Source of the DNA: Alphaproteobacteria bacterium
Lineage (GTDB): Bacteria; Pseudomonadota; Alphaproteobacteria; Caulobacterales; Maricaulaceae
DNA: 54,430 bases
Direction of reading: 5' to 3'
Assembly: GCA_016124205.1 (NCBI GenBank)
Contig: WGOD01000007.1
Span: forward strand, 1-54,430
This document shows, piece after piece, positions 43,723-54,430 of this stretch; position 1 is the stretch's first letter, and the number at the start of each line of letters is the position of its first letter. The notes under the pieces were generated by a model, which saw nothing but the letters and a program-made list of their open reading frames with translations, was not told the origin of the DNA and made no database searches. Position numbers and translations under genes: made by a program.

Positions 43723-44667
43723 TCAGGTGCGCGGCGGGCGGCTCCGGTCGCGGTTTCCAGCGCGTGGATGAGCGGCGGCGTGTACCGCCATCAGCCGGGC
43801 CGGTTCGATGTCGGCATAGACCTGCGTGGTCGACAGGCTGGCATGACCGAGGAGTTCCTGGATCGCCCGCAGATCCCCGCCATGGGCGAGGATGTGGGTG
43901 GCGAAGGCGTGCCGGAGGGCGTGCGGGGTTGCCGACGGGCCGAGGCCGAGGCGGGAGCGGAGGGTCTGCATCAGCTTCTGCACGGCGCGGGGACCGAGAG
44001 GGCCGCCCCGCGTGGCGCGGAAGAGCGGCGCATCCTTCGCCAGTTCAAACGGGCAGAGGTCGGTATAGGTCTCGACGGCCGTGCGGACCGCGGGCAGCAC
44101 CGGCACGATCCGCGTCTTGTTGCCCTTGCCGGTGATCCGCAGGCTTTGCGGCAGGGGCGTGTCCGAACCGGTCAGCGACAGGGCTTCGGACAGGCGCAGG
44201 CCGCAGCCATAGAGGAGGGCGACCAACGCCGCATCCCGCGCCTCGACCCAGGCCTCACCGCCGCGATGCCCGGCTTCGTCGAGCAGGCGGGCGGCGGCGT
44301 CCTCCGAGACCGGTTTCGGCTTCGATCGGGGCAGTTTCGGGCCTTCGACGACGAGGAGACCCGGCGCGTCTATCCCCCATCGGCGCTGGACATAGCGGAA
44401 GAAGCCTCGAACGGCAGACAGCTCCCGGGCCAGCGAGCGGGCCGACAGGCCGTCGCGCCGCCGCGCCGCCATCCAGGCGCGATAGTCCGCCGCCTTGAGG
44501 CCGGACAGGGCGGCGAGGTCCGGCGTCTCCGCCAGATGATCGGTCATGAAGGCAAGAAAGCCGTCCAGATCCCGGCCATAGGCCTCGATCGTGCGCGCAC
44601 TCGAGCGGCGCTCACCGGCGAGGTGATCGAGATAATGGGCCAGCGCAGTCGCGGCCGGAAGGGTCAG
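43723..44667 (-). CDS. xerC: Tyrosine recombinase XerC, probable CTG start
   Basis: Site-specific recombinase resolving chromosome dimers at dif. Catalytic residues are all present: R158 (CGLRLSEALSL), K181 (ITGKGNKTRIVP), H249 and R252 (PHALRHAFATHI), H275 (LGHASLSTTQ) and Y284. The first ATG, at 44547, would delete conserved N-terminal core-binding sequence (LAHYLDHLAGERRSSARTIE, then AYGRDLDGFLAF) that is plainly in frame upstream, where there is no ATG, GTG or TTG. A CTG at 44667 overlaps the DUF484 stop as CTGA, mimicking the ATGA overlaps elsewhere, and gives 314 residues. I adopt it tentatively. Confidence 0.88.
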   Translation of the reverse strand: MTLPAATALAHYLDHLAGERRSSARTIEAYGRDLDGFLAFMTDHLAETPDLAALSGLKAADYRAWMAARRRDGLSARSLARELSAVRGFFRYVQRRWGIDAPGLLVVEGPKLPRSKPKPVSEDAAARLLDEAGHRGGEAWVEARDAALVALLYGCGLRLSEALSLTGSDTPLPQSLRITGKGNKTRIVPVLPAVRTAVETYTDLCPFELAKDAPLFRATRGGPLGPRAVQKLMQTLRSRLGLGPSATPHALRHAFATHILAHGGDLRAIQELLGHASLSTTQVYADIEPARLMAVHAAAHPRAGNRDRSRPPRT

Positions 44668-45347
44668 TCCCTCAGCCAGGGGGTGATCCGCCTTTCCATC
44701 GCGCGGGCCAGGAAGCTCAGAAATTCCGTGCCCTGGCCCGGTTCGAACATGTCTTCATCGCGGCTGCCAAGCGCCAGCAGACCGACCACGCCCTCGAAAT
44801 CGAGGCGGGCGAGGGCCTGCGACCCCATAGGCTTGCCGAACACGGCCTGCGCGGTCGGGCCGCTGACCGGGCCGGTATAGTCGTTGTTGTCGCCCAGCAG
44901 CTGGTCGCCAAAGCCTGGCGCGGCCGGGCGAATGGCCAGCGAACCGGCGAGCGGGGTCACGCCCTCGGTCAGGACCGTGACGGCATCGACGCCGAGCGAG
45001 ACCGGAAGCGTGGTGACGCACATCGTGTCGAGATCGGCAAGCTCGGAGCAGTCCATCAGCGACAGGGCCGCGACCTGCGTCCGGCCCATCAGGGCGAGGT
45101 TGGCGCGGGCGGTTTCCGCCATGTATTCGCGGGAGGCTTTCAGGCGGCGGTTCTCGGCGAGTAGACGGTCGCGAACAACGGCGTTGAAGTCGACGACATT
45201 GCCGCCCGCCTCCGTCCCGGCGATGCGCTGCATCAACTCGGGGTCGTGACGGACCCAGTCGGGATTGTCCATCAGGGCCTGACGGATGGCTGCCATGTCG
45301 TATCCGCCGGGCGCGGCCAAGCCGCGCGCGTTCGAGTTCGCTTCCAT
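44664..45347 (-). CDS. DUF484 family protein
   Basis: A 227-residue GAF-like DUF484 protein, found beside xerC in many proteobacteria. N-terminal AIRQALMDNPDWVRHDPELM, then VVDFNAVVRDRLLAENRRLKASREYM (coiled coil) and a GAF-like half ending in GVVGLLALGSRDEDMFEPGQGTEFL. Function unknown. It is first in the two-gene operon with xerC. Confidence 0.92.
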   Translation of the reverse strand: MEANSNARGLAAPGGYDMAAIRQALMDNPDWVRHDPELMQRIAGTEAGGNVVDFNAVVRDRLLAENRRLKASREYMAETARANLALMGRTQVAALSLMDCSELADLDTMCVTTLPVSLGVDAVTVLTEGVTPLAGSLAIRPAAPGFGDQLLGDNNDYTGPVSGPTAQAVFGKPMGSQALARLDFEGVVGLLALGSRDEDMFEPGQGTEFLSFLARAMERRITPWLRD

Positions 45348-45496
45348 TTTCCCACCATCGGTTTTCCGATTTTTATGAGGGCAGGCTAGCGCGGACCGGT
45401 TGGGATTCCCCTAACGCGGCCTATCCGATTGCAGACCGCATCACGCAGGCGTGACATTGCTGTCTGGTTTGTACAATTCACGGCAGGTGCAGGCCG

Positions 45497-45516
45497 CTAT
45501 CCTGGTGACAGGATAG
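45497..45516 (+). promoter_or_regulatory. Hairpin with GTGA tetraloop before a start
   Basis: CTATCCTG pairs perfectly with CAGGATAG around GTGA, a GNRA-type loop, and ends three bases before GGAGG, the Shine-Dalgarno of the gene at 45530. The rest of the 182-base gap holds a CACGCAGGCGTG-like inverted repeat (about 45452-45463) and no frame. Confidence 0.5.
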
Positions 45517-45529
45517 GCCGGAGGCGGAC

Positions 45530-46093
45530 ATGAAAACTCTGATTGCAGCATTGGCAGCTCTTGCGTTCGGCAGCGTTGCCGCAGCCCAGGATGAGGCGCC
45601 GACCGGCGCAGCTGTTCCCGACTGGTATGTCGAACACGTCGACTACATGACGCGAGACGGCGGGCGATGGGTCGCAGACAATTCCGAGTACAGGTCGGAT
45701 GAGGAAGCCGCCGACGCCTATGTCATCGTCTTTCGGCCGGAATTCGGCGGGACGTCAATGTCGGCACGCCTATTCGGAGTGACAGGCGGCCAGGAGAGCG
45801 TCGATTTCTGGCATTTCAACGGGTTCTGGGATCCCGTCGCTCAGGAAGCGGTGCTCATGCAAACGGGTTGGGGCGGCGGCCTGGGTGCCGGGCCGATCTG
45901 GCAGGTCGACGAGACCACGATCCGCAGCGAGCAGGTCTTCTCGTCACCGGGCGGGCCGGTGCGGACCGAGGCGCACATCTTCATCATAACGGGACCAGAC
46001 GAACATGTGACCCGCACGGAACGCCGTGTGGCCGACGGCGAGTGGACGCCGGGCCGGACTTACACCTGGGTGCGCGAACCCGTCGAGGGCTGA
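45530..46093 (+). CDS. Exported protein of unknown function
   Basis: A 187-residue protein with signal peptide MKTLIAALAALAFGSVAAAQ. The mature part is tryptophan- and glycine-rich (VDFWHFNGFWDPVAQEAVLMQTGWGGGLGAGPIWQVD), likely a lipocalin-like barrel; it resembles in style the DUF6265 protein at 17248, but I see no firm family. GGAGGCGGAC precedes the ATG. Confidence 0.78.
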   Translation: MKTLIAALAALAFGSVAAAQDEAPTGAAVPDWYVEHVDYMTRDGGRWVADNSEYRSDEEAADAYVIVFRPEFGGTSMSARLFGVTGGQESVDFWHFNGFWDPVAQEAVLMQTGWGGGLGAGPIWQVDETTIRSEQVFSSPGGPVRTEAHIFIITGPDEHVTRTERRVADGEWTPGRTYTWVREPVEG

Positions 46094-46168
46094 CCGACGG
46101 GGCTTCGTTCAAGGGGCCGGCCGGGTCTAGACTGTCTGCCGAGTCACCTCCGAACGGACCCCGCCCCC

Positions 46169-48343
46169 GTGCCCACGCTGAAAGTCTGCGCGTCGATCCT
46201 GTTTCCGCTGCCGCTGCCGGAAGCCTTCGACTATGCGGTGCCCGAAGGCATGGAGCTTTCGATCGGCGATCATGTCGTCGCGCCGCTGGGCAAGCGCGAG
46301 GCGCGCGGCGTGGTCTGGGACCTCAAATCCGATGACGGCAAGCGGGCGCTGAAGACCGTCTCGCAGCGCTATGACGCGGCGGGGCTCAGCCACACCACGG
46401 TCCGTTTCGTCGACTGGGCGGCGCGCTATCTGGTGCAGCCGCCGGGCATCGTTCTGCGCACCATATTGCGCGGCGAGGATTCGTTGATGCCGTCGCCGAC
46501 CGACACGGTCTACCGGCTGACGGGCCGCCAGCCGGCGCGCATGACCCCGGCGCGGGAAAAGGTGCTCGACGCGATGCAGGCGCTCGAAGCGCCAACCGCC
46601 GCGGAGATCGCACGCGAGGCGGGTATCAGTTCCGGCGTGGTGAAGGGGCTGGTCGAAGCCGGGGCGCTCGAAAGCTTCGACCTGCCCAAGGATCCGCCCT
46701 TTCCGGACCCCGATCCGGACCGGCCGGGCCTCGACCTGTCGGAGTTGCAGGCGGGCGCGGCCGACACGCTGAAGCGTCTCGTCCGGGCCGGTGGCTTCCA
46801 GTGCGCCCTGCTCGACGGGGTGACCGGGTCTGGCAAGACGGAGGTCTATTTCGAGGCGATCGCCGAGGCGCTGAAGAGCGCCGCCAATGGTCAGGTCTTG
46901 GTCCTGCTGCCTGAAATCGCGCTGACCCAGTCCATCCTCAAACGCTTCACAGACCGGTTCGGCGCGGAACCGGCAGTCTGGCATTCCGGTCTGCCGCCGA
47001 AGGAACGTCGCCGGGTCTGGCGCGAGATCAATGAGGGCCGGGCGCGGATCGTGATCGGGGCGCGGTCGAGCGTCTTCCTGCCCTTCCGCAATCTGCGCCT
47101 CGCCGTGGTCGATGAGGAACACGATCCGACCTACAAGCAGTCCGACGGGCTGATCTATCAGGCACGCGACCTGGCCGTGGCGCGGGCAAAGATCGACGGG
47201 GCGGCGGTGGTGCTGGCCTCGGCGACGCCGTCGCTGGAAAGCCTCGTGAATGCGCGCTCGGGCCGGTATGTCCACGTGCCGCTGCCGGCCCGGGTCGGCA
47301 CGGCCGTCCTGCCGCAGATCGAGACGATCGATCTTCGCCAGCATGCCCCGCCTGCCGGGCGATGGCTGTCCGATCCCCTGGTCGCGGCGATGAAGGAGAC
47401 GCTGGCGGCAGGCGAGCAGGTCCTGCTCTTCCTCAACCGCCGGGGCTATGCGCCGCTGGTGCTGTGCCGGGATTGCGGGCACCGCATGACCGCGCCGGAC
47501 ACACAGACCATGCTGGTTGAACACCGCTTCACCGGCATGCTGGTCTGCCATCTGACCGGCTTTTCCATGCCCAAGCCGGACGTCTGTCCGAATTGCGGGG
47601 CACGGGATTCGCTGACCAGTGTCGGTCCAGGCGTGGAACGGATCGCCGAGGAAGCCGCGGCGCACTTCCCGGACGCGAAGATCGAGCTCTTCTCCTCAGA
47701 CATGGCGGGCGGGGCGGAGGCGATCCGCCAGCTGGTCGACCGGATGGAGCGCGGCGAGATCGACATTCTCGTCGGCACGCAGATCGCCGCGAAGGGGCAC
47801 AACTTCCCGCACCTGACGCTGGTCGGGGTGGTCGATGCCGATCTGGGTCTGGCGGGCGGCGACCCGCGCGCCGGGGAGCGGACCTATCAGACGCTGGTTC
47901 AGGTCGCGGGCCGGGCAGGCCGGGCCGACAAGCCGGGAAGGGCGCTCCTGCAGACCCATGACCCGGAACACGAAGCCATCGCTGCGCTGGTCGCAGGCGA
48001 CCGGGACGCCTTCCTCGATGTCGAGCGGGCCTCGCGGGAGATGCTGCAACTGCCGCCCTATGGCCGGCTCGCCTCGGTGATGATTTCCGCGCAATCGGAA
48101 GACAAGGTCGAGCGGGCGGCCGCGGAAGTGGCGCGATGCGCGCCGATGGCGGACGGCATCACGATCTGGGGCCCGGCGGAGCCGCGCTATGGCGTGATCC
48201 GGGGGCGCTGGCGGCGGCGTCTCCTCGTCCGGGCGGAACGAAGTGTCGACCTGTCGGCTTATCTCTCCGCGTGGCGTGCGCGCGTGAAACAGCCGCCCTC
48301 CGTGCGCGTGACATTCGATGTCGAACCCTACAGTTTTGTCTGA
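46169..48343 (+). CDS. priA: Primosomal helicase PriA
   Basis: Replication-restart 3'-5' DNA helicase, 724 residues. Walker A is GVTGSGKTEVYFEA, the DEEH box is VDEEHDPTYKQSD, and the zinc-binding cysteines lie in LCRDCGHR...MLVCHLTG...VCPNCGARD; a further motif is GTQIAAKGHNFPHLTLVGVVDAD. The insertion between the zinc cysteines is of usual length. The start is GTG at 46169. It is placed as in many alphaproteobacteria near the atp operon. Confidence 0.96.
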   Translation: MPTLKVCASILFPLPLPEAFDYAVPEGMELSIGDHVVAPLGKREARGVVWDLKSDDGKRALKTVSQRYDAAGLSHTTVRFVDWAARYLVQPPGIVLRTILRGEDSLMPSPTDTVYRLTGRQPARMTPAREKVLDAMQALEAPTAAEIAREAGISSGVVKGLVEAGALESFDLPKDPPFPDPDPDRPGLDLSELQAGAADTLKRLVRAGGFQCALLDGVTGSGKTEVYFEAIAEALKSAANGQVLVLLPEIALTQSILKRFTDRFGAEPAVWHSGLPPKERRRVWREINEGRARIVIGARSSVFLPFRNLRLAVVDEEHDPTYKQSDGLIYQARDLAVARAKIDGAAVVLASATPSLESLVNARSGRYVHVPLPARVGTAVLPQIETIDLRQHAPPAGRWLSDPLVAAMKETLAAGEQVLLFLNRRGYAPLVLCRDCGHRMTAPDTQTMLVEHRFTGMLVCHLTGFSMPKPDVCPNCGARDSLTSVGPGVERIAEEAAAHFPDAKIELFSSDMAGGAEAIRQLVDRMERGEIDILVGTQIAAKGHNFPHLTLVGVVDADLGLAGGDPRAGERTYQTLVQVAGRAGRADKPGRALLQTHDPEHEAIAALVAGDRDAFLDVERASREMLQLPPYGRLASVMISAQSEDKVERAAAEVARCAPMADGITIWGPAEPRYGVIRGRWRRRLLVRAERSVDLSAYLSAWRARVKQPPSVRVTFDVEPYSFV

Positions 48344-48364
48344 ACCCGACCGGAGACTGCCAGA

Positions 48365-49111
48365 ATGATCGAAGCCCTGACCTCGCCGGAAATCTGGATG
48401 GCCTTGGCCACCCTGACCTTCCTCGAAATCGTCCTGGGCATCGACAATGTCGTCTTCATCGCGGTGATCGCGGGCAAGCTGCCCGCGCACCAGCAGGCGG
48501 CTGCGCGGCGCCTGGGTCTCGGGCTCGCCCTGGTGATGCGGATCATCCTGCTGTTCAGCCTTGTCTGGCTGACGCATCTCGAAGCCAGCCTGTTCTCGCT
48601 CTTCGGCCACGATTTTTCGTGGCGCGACATCATTCTGATCGGCGGTGGCCTCTTCCTGCTGGCCAAGGGGACGTGGGAGATCCACGAGAATATCGAGGGC
48701 GAGGAACACGAGAGCGGCGGCGTGGTCCAGACGGCTTTTGTGGCTGCGGTGATGCAGATCGCGGTGATCGATGCGGTCTTCTCGATCGATTCCATCATCA
48801 CCGCCGTCGGCATGACCGATGTGCTGCCGGTGATGATCACCGCCGTGGTGATCGCGATCGGCGTGATGCTGCTGGCGGCGAAGACAGTGGGCGATTTCAT
48901 CCAGAAACACCCGACGACCAAGATGCTGGCGCTGAGTTTCCTCTTGCTGATCGGCGTGGCGCTGATCGCCGATGGGCTCGGCTTCCACATTCCGCGCGGC
49001 TACATCTACTTCGCCATCGCCTTCTCGCTGCTGGTGGAGGTGTTCAACATCCTCTACCGCCGCGAACGCGCGAAGGACCGGCTAGAGAAAGCGGGACACG
49101 GCGAAGGGTGA
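48365..49111 (+). CDS. TerC-family integral membrane protein
   Basis: A 248-residue TerC/Alx-type protein with seven or so spans: FLEIVLGIDNVVFIAVIAGKLP carries the conserved acidic residues within the membrane, and FVAAVMQIAVIDAVFSIDSIITAVGMTD the second set. Relatives export manganese or give tellurite resistance. Its last 30 bases overlap the convergent oxidase gene. Confidence 0.93.
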   Translation: MIEALTSPEIWMALATLTFLEIVLGIDNVVFIAVIAGKLPAHQQAAARRLGLGLALVMRIILLFSLVWLTHLEASLFSLFGHDFSWRDIILIGGGLFLLAKGTWEIHENIEGEEHESGGVVQTAFVAAVMQIAVIDAVFSIDSIITAVGMTDVLPVMITAVVIAIGVMLLAAKTVGDFIQKHPTTKMLALSFLLLIGVALIADGLGFHIPRGYIYFAIAFSLLVEVFNILYRRERAKDRLEKAGHGEG

Positions 49112-50200
49112 CAGATCGACCACCGGCGTTTCGCCGAGCGCGAGTTGCACCGCCGCCTCTCCGATCGCCGGTGCGAATTTGTAGCCATGCCCGGAACAGG
49201 GGGAGAGGAGGGTGACGGCCTCGTCCTGCGGCCAGTTGCCGATGATGAAGCGATCATCCGCCGTGCGCGTGAAGCGGCATTCCTGAAGCGTTTCGAGCGG
49301 CCCGTTCGCGTCGGGCAGCCATTCGTCGAGGCCCGCGCGGAGCAGCATCTCGTCCTCGGCGTCCGGTGCGCGACCGTCGCGCATGTGAGGACCGCGCTCA
49401 CCGCGATGACCATAGAGCCCGATCTTGGTGCCGGACCCGTCGAGCGGCGGCAGGACGTAATAGCGGCGGCCGTCCGTCGGTTCGACCTGAAAGACGGGCA
49501 GGCGGGTGAGGTCCGTTTCGTCTGACGGCGCAAACCAGCCGACGACCTGACGTTCCACGATCAACGCCGAATCGATGTCCGGCAAAAGCGTCCCGGCCCA
49601 CGCCCCGGCGGCGATCACGAGGCGTTTCGCGCGCTCGGTCCCGGAGGCGGTCTCGACCGTGATGTGATCGCCCGTCCGCCGCCAGCCGAGGACGGGGGTG
49701 TCGAATCGTAGCTCGGCGCCCGCGGCCCGGGCGGCCTCCCGCATCCAGCAATTGGCCGGGTCGGAGCGGAGCTGGCCCGAATCGGGGGCGAAGACGGCGG
49801 CATAGCCGTCCGGCACGCGGATCTCCGGCCAACGAGCACGCAGCGAATCGGCATTGAGCACGTCGTGCGCGATTCCCTCAGCCTCGGCGCAGGCGATGGC
49901 GTTTGCGAGCGAGGGGGCGTTTTCCGGGGCGATGTCGAGCCCGCCGGTCCGGACCAGGAAGGTCTCACCGCTCTCCGCCGCCATCGCGCCCCACAGCGCA
50001 TAGGCGCGGGTGAGGAGGGGCATGTAGACCGGGCCTTCGGAATAGATTCGGCGGATCACCCGCGTCCGGCCGTGGCTCGACCCCTTGCCATGGCCTTCCG
50101 CGAGTTGTTCGAGGCCGAGCACGTCCGCGCCCCGGCGGGCCATTTGCCAGGCCGCGGCACTGCCCATCGCGCCCAGCCCGATGACGATGACGTCGTGCAT
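49082..50200 (-). CDS. Sarcosine/N-methyltryptophan oxidase-family flavoprotein
   Basis: A 372-residue FAD oxidase of the MSOX/SolA family, oxidising an N-methyl amino acid to an aldehyde and H2O2. FAD motif VIVIGLGAMGSAAAWQMARRG. The ECRFTRTADDRFIIGNWP block contains the cysteine that binds FAD covalently, then SGHGYKFAP. I start at ATG 50200, directly before the Rossmann strand; the longer upstream frame covers the atp leader. Substrate cannot be assigned. Confidence 0.9.
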   Translation of the reverse strand: MHDVIVIGLGAMGSAAAWQMARRGADVLGLEQLAEGHGKGSSHGRTRVIRRIYSEGPVYMPLLTRAYALWGAMAAESGETFLVRTGGLDIAPENAPSLANAIACAEAEGIAHDVLNADSLRARWPEIRVPDGYAAVFAPDSGQLRSDPANCWMREAARAAGAELRFDTPVLGWRRTGDHITVETASGTERAKRLVIAAGAWAGTLLPDIDSALIVERQVVGWFAPSDETDLTRLPVFQVEPTDGRRYYVLPPLDGSGTKIGLYGHRGERGPHMRDGRAPDAEDEMLLRAGLDEWLPDANGPLETLQECRFTRTADDRFIIGNWPQDEAVTLLSPCSGHGYKFAPAIGEAAVQLALGETPVVDLSPFAVSRFL

Positions 50201-50293
50201 CCGAAGTCCTTCCGCTCCCTCCCGGAGAAGCTGCCGTATGCGGAGGGTGATGTCAGCCTTGCGCGAGGGCCGTGATTGCCGCAGCCGGTTGAG

Positions 50294-50322
50294 GTTGCCG
50301 CCCCCTCCCCCCTGTGCTAGAG
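50294..50322 (+). promoter_or_regulatory. Housekeeping promoter of the atp operon
   Basis: TTGCCGC (50294-50300), a 14-base spacer and GCTAGAGC (50315-50322) fit the Caulobacter housekeeping pattern TTGaCgS-N10-14-GCTANAWC with two mismatches. It lies 138 bases before atpH in a 259-base gap with no other gene. Confidence 0.6.
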
Positions 50323-50459
50323 CGGCGCCGATTTGATGAAAAGGCCGTTTTCGTGGCGGTCGAGTCGTCGAAAAAATCACCGAAGTTTCAAACGCTTGCG
50401 CGGTCCCAAATGAGACATGCGCACGCGTGGTCAGGCATAACGGGCACGGCACGGGTTCG

Positions 50460-51017
50460 ATGAGCGGAAAGATGGCAAAAATCGGTGGCGCGGCGGAACG
50501 CTATGCGACCGCCCTTTTCGAGCTGGCGAAAGACGCCAAGGCCATCGACGCCGTCGAAGCCGATCTGAATGCCCTGCTGGCTGCGCTGACCGAGAATGCC
50601 GAACTGGGCGAAGCGCTTTCGAGCCCGCTCTACGAGGGCGAAGGCAAGGCCGCGGCGCTCGCCGCAATCGCCGACAAGGCCGGCTTCAACGACCTCACGA
50701 AGAACACGCTCGGCGTGATGGCCCGCAATGGCCGCGCCGGACTGGCCGGTGACCTGGCGCGCGGTTTCGCTGCGCTGGCCGCCGCCGAACGCGGTGTCAG
50801 CGAGGCGCATGTCACCAGCGCCGCCAAGCTGACGCAAAAAGAGATCGACGCCCTCAAGGCGTCCCTGAAGCGCGCCCTCGGGCGTGATATCGAGATCCGG
50901 ACCGATGTGGATCCGGCTGTTTTGGGTGGGCTGATCGTTCAGGTCGGCTCCCGCATGTTCGATTCGTCCCTCCGCACCAAGCTGGACGGGCTACGTACAG
51001 CGATGAAAGAGGCTTAG
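50460..51017 (+). CDS. atpH: F1 ATP synthase delta subunit
   Basis: Links F1 to the peripheral stalk; 185 residues. Family signatures GGAAERYATALFELAKD at the start and DPAVLGGLIVQVGSRMFDSSLRTKLDGLR at the end. ATG 50460 is my choice; ATG 50472, four codons later, is possible. First gene of the F1 operon; the F0 genes are elsewhere, as is usual for alphaproteobacteria. Confidence 0.95.
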   Translation: MSGKMAKIGGAAERYATALFELAKDAKAIDAVEADLNALLAALTENAELGEALSSPLYEGEGKAAALAAIADKAGFNDLTKNTLGVMARNGRAGLAGDLARGFAALAAAERGVSEAHVTSAAKLTQKEIDALKASLKRALGRDIEIRTDVDPAVLGGLIVQVGSRMFDSSLRTKLDGLRTAMKEA

Positions 51018-52556
<1,539 letters not shown>

Positions 52557-52581
52557 GGCGAACGGCGTCAGGAGAGCCTGA

Positions 52582-54430
<1,849 letters not shown>

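Noticed and set aside
50440..50470. GGTTCGA resembling a tRNA T-arm near atpH
   Set aside because: No matching acceptor, D-arm or anticodon stem around it.

Overview
The window is GC-rich, gene-dense chromosomal DNA of an alphaproteobacterium. Several things point to the Caulobacterales/Maricaulales (Hyphomonadaceae-like) side of the class: a scattered TCA-cycle cluster in the order sdhA-sdhB, mdh, sucC-sucD, sucA-sucB-lpd; a Caulobacter-type sigF-nrsF pair beside a DUF2282/DUF692/DUF2063/DoxX operon; and xerC-DUF484, priA and atpHAGD lying together. Genus-level identity cannot be settled from the sequence alone. I see no rRNA, tRNA, CRISPR array, prophage or transposase gene.

Layout. 1-2736: end of the sdh operon, with an exported protein of unknown function coupled between sdhA and sdhB. 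2737-9472: creD, a DUF885 metallopeptidase-like protein, an acyltransferase-LysR pair, a methyltransferase-like protein and a lipoprotein. 9473-18543: an aromatic amino-acid decarboxylase, mmsA, and a coupled series from Fe-alcohol dehydrogenase through a hotdog thioesterase, a 35-residue membrane peptide and zapE to an O-methyltransferase, a membrane protein and a TfoX-like protein; then a DUF6265 protein and an AraC-type regulator. 18544-21035: mdh, tspO and a GNAT gene. 21036-25227: a small AT-rich orphan among repeats, a membrane-bound LytTR regulator divergent from DUF2306 and DUF2141 genes and an exported protein, then an apparently leaderless DUF1036 gene. 25233-29788: nrsF and sigF divergent from bufA-bufB-bufC-doxX, a metal-stress bufferin metallophore locus, with a YceI lipoprotein convergent to it. 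29859-41337: MFS transporter, sucC-(membrane protein)-(thioesterase)-sucD, sucA, sucB and lpd. 41338-50200: GNAT, a winged-helix/membrane protein pair with a palindromic operator, xerC-DUF484, priA, terC and a sarcosine-oxidase-family gene. 50201-54430: atpH-atpA-atpG-atpD (atpD cut by the window end).

How the genes work together. The housekeeping core makes TCA-cycle enzymes that feed electrons to respiration (Sdh, Mdh, OGDH complex, succinyl-CoA synthetase) and the F1 part of ATP synthase. The most distinctive accessory system is the sigF-nrsF/bufABC-doxX locus. A two-cysteine membrane anti-sigma factor is predicted to release SigF on metal or oxidative stress. SigF would then read two matching promoters (TGTAAC[C/G]-N16-CGAA), one ahead of sigF and one ahead of bufA, producing an exported peptide whose cysteines would be modified by the MNIO enzyme BufB with its partner BufC.

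Regulatory and structural DNA worth attention: a triple CCATTCGCG operator at the LytTR gene, a 10-bp-arm palindrome over the probable core promoter of the DUF1036 gene, TCACTTT/AAAGTGA ahead of the winged-helix operon, several hairpins against Shine-Dalgarno sites, and at least four families of palindromic intergenic repeats. xerC appears to need a CTG start, and SucB carries two lipoyl domains instead of the usual one.
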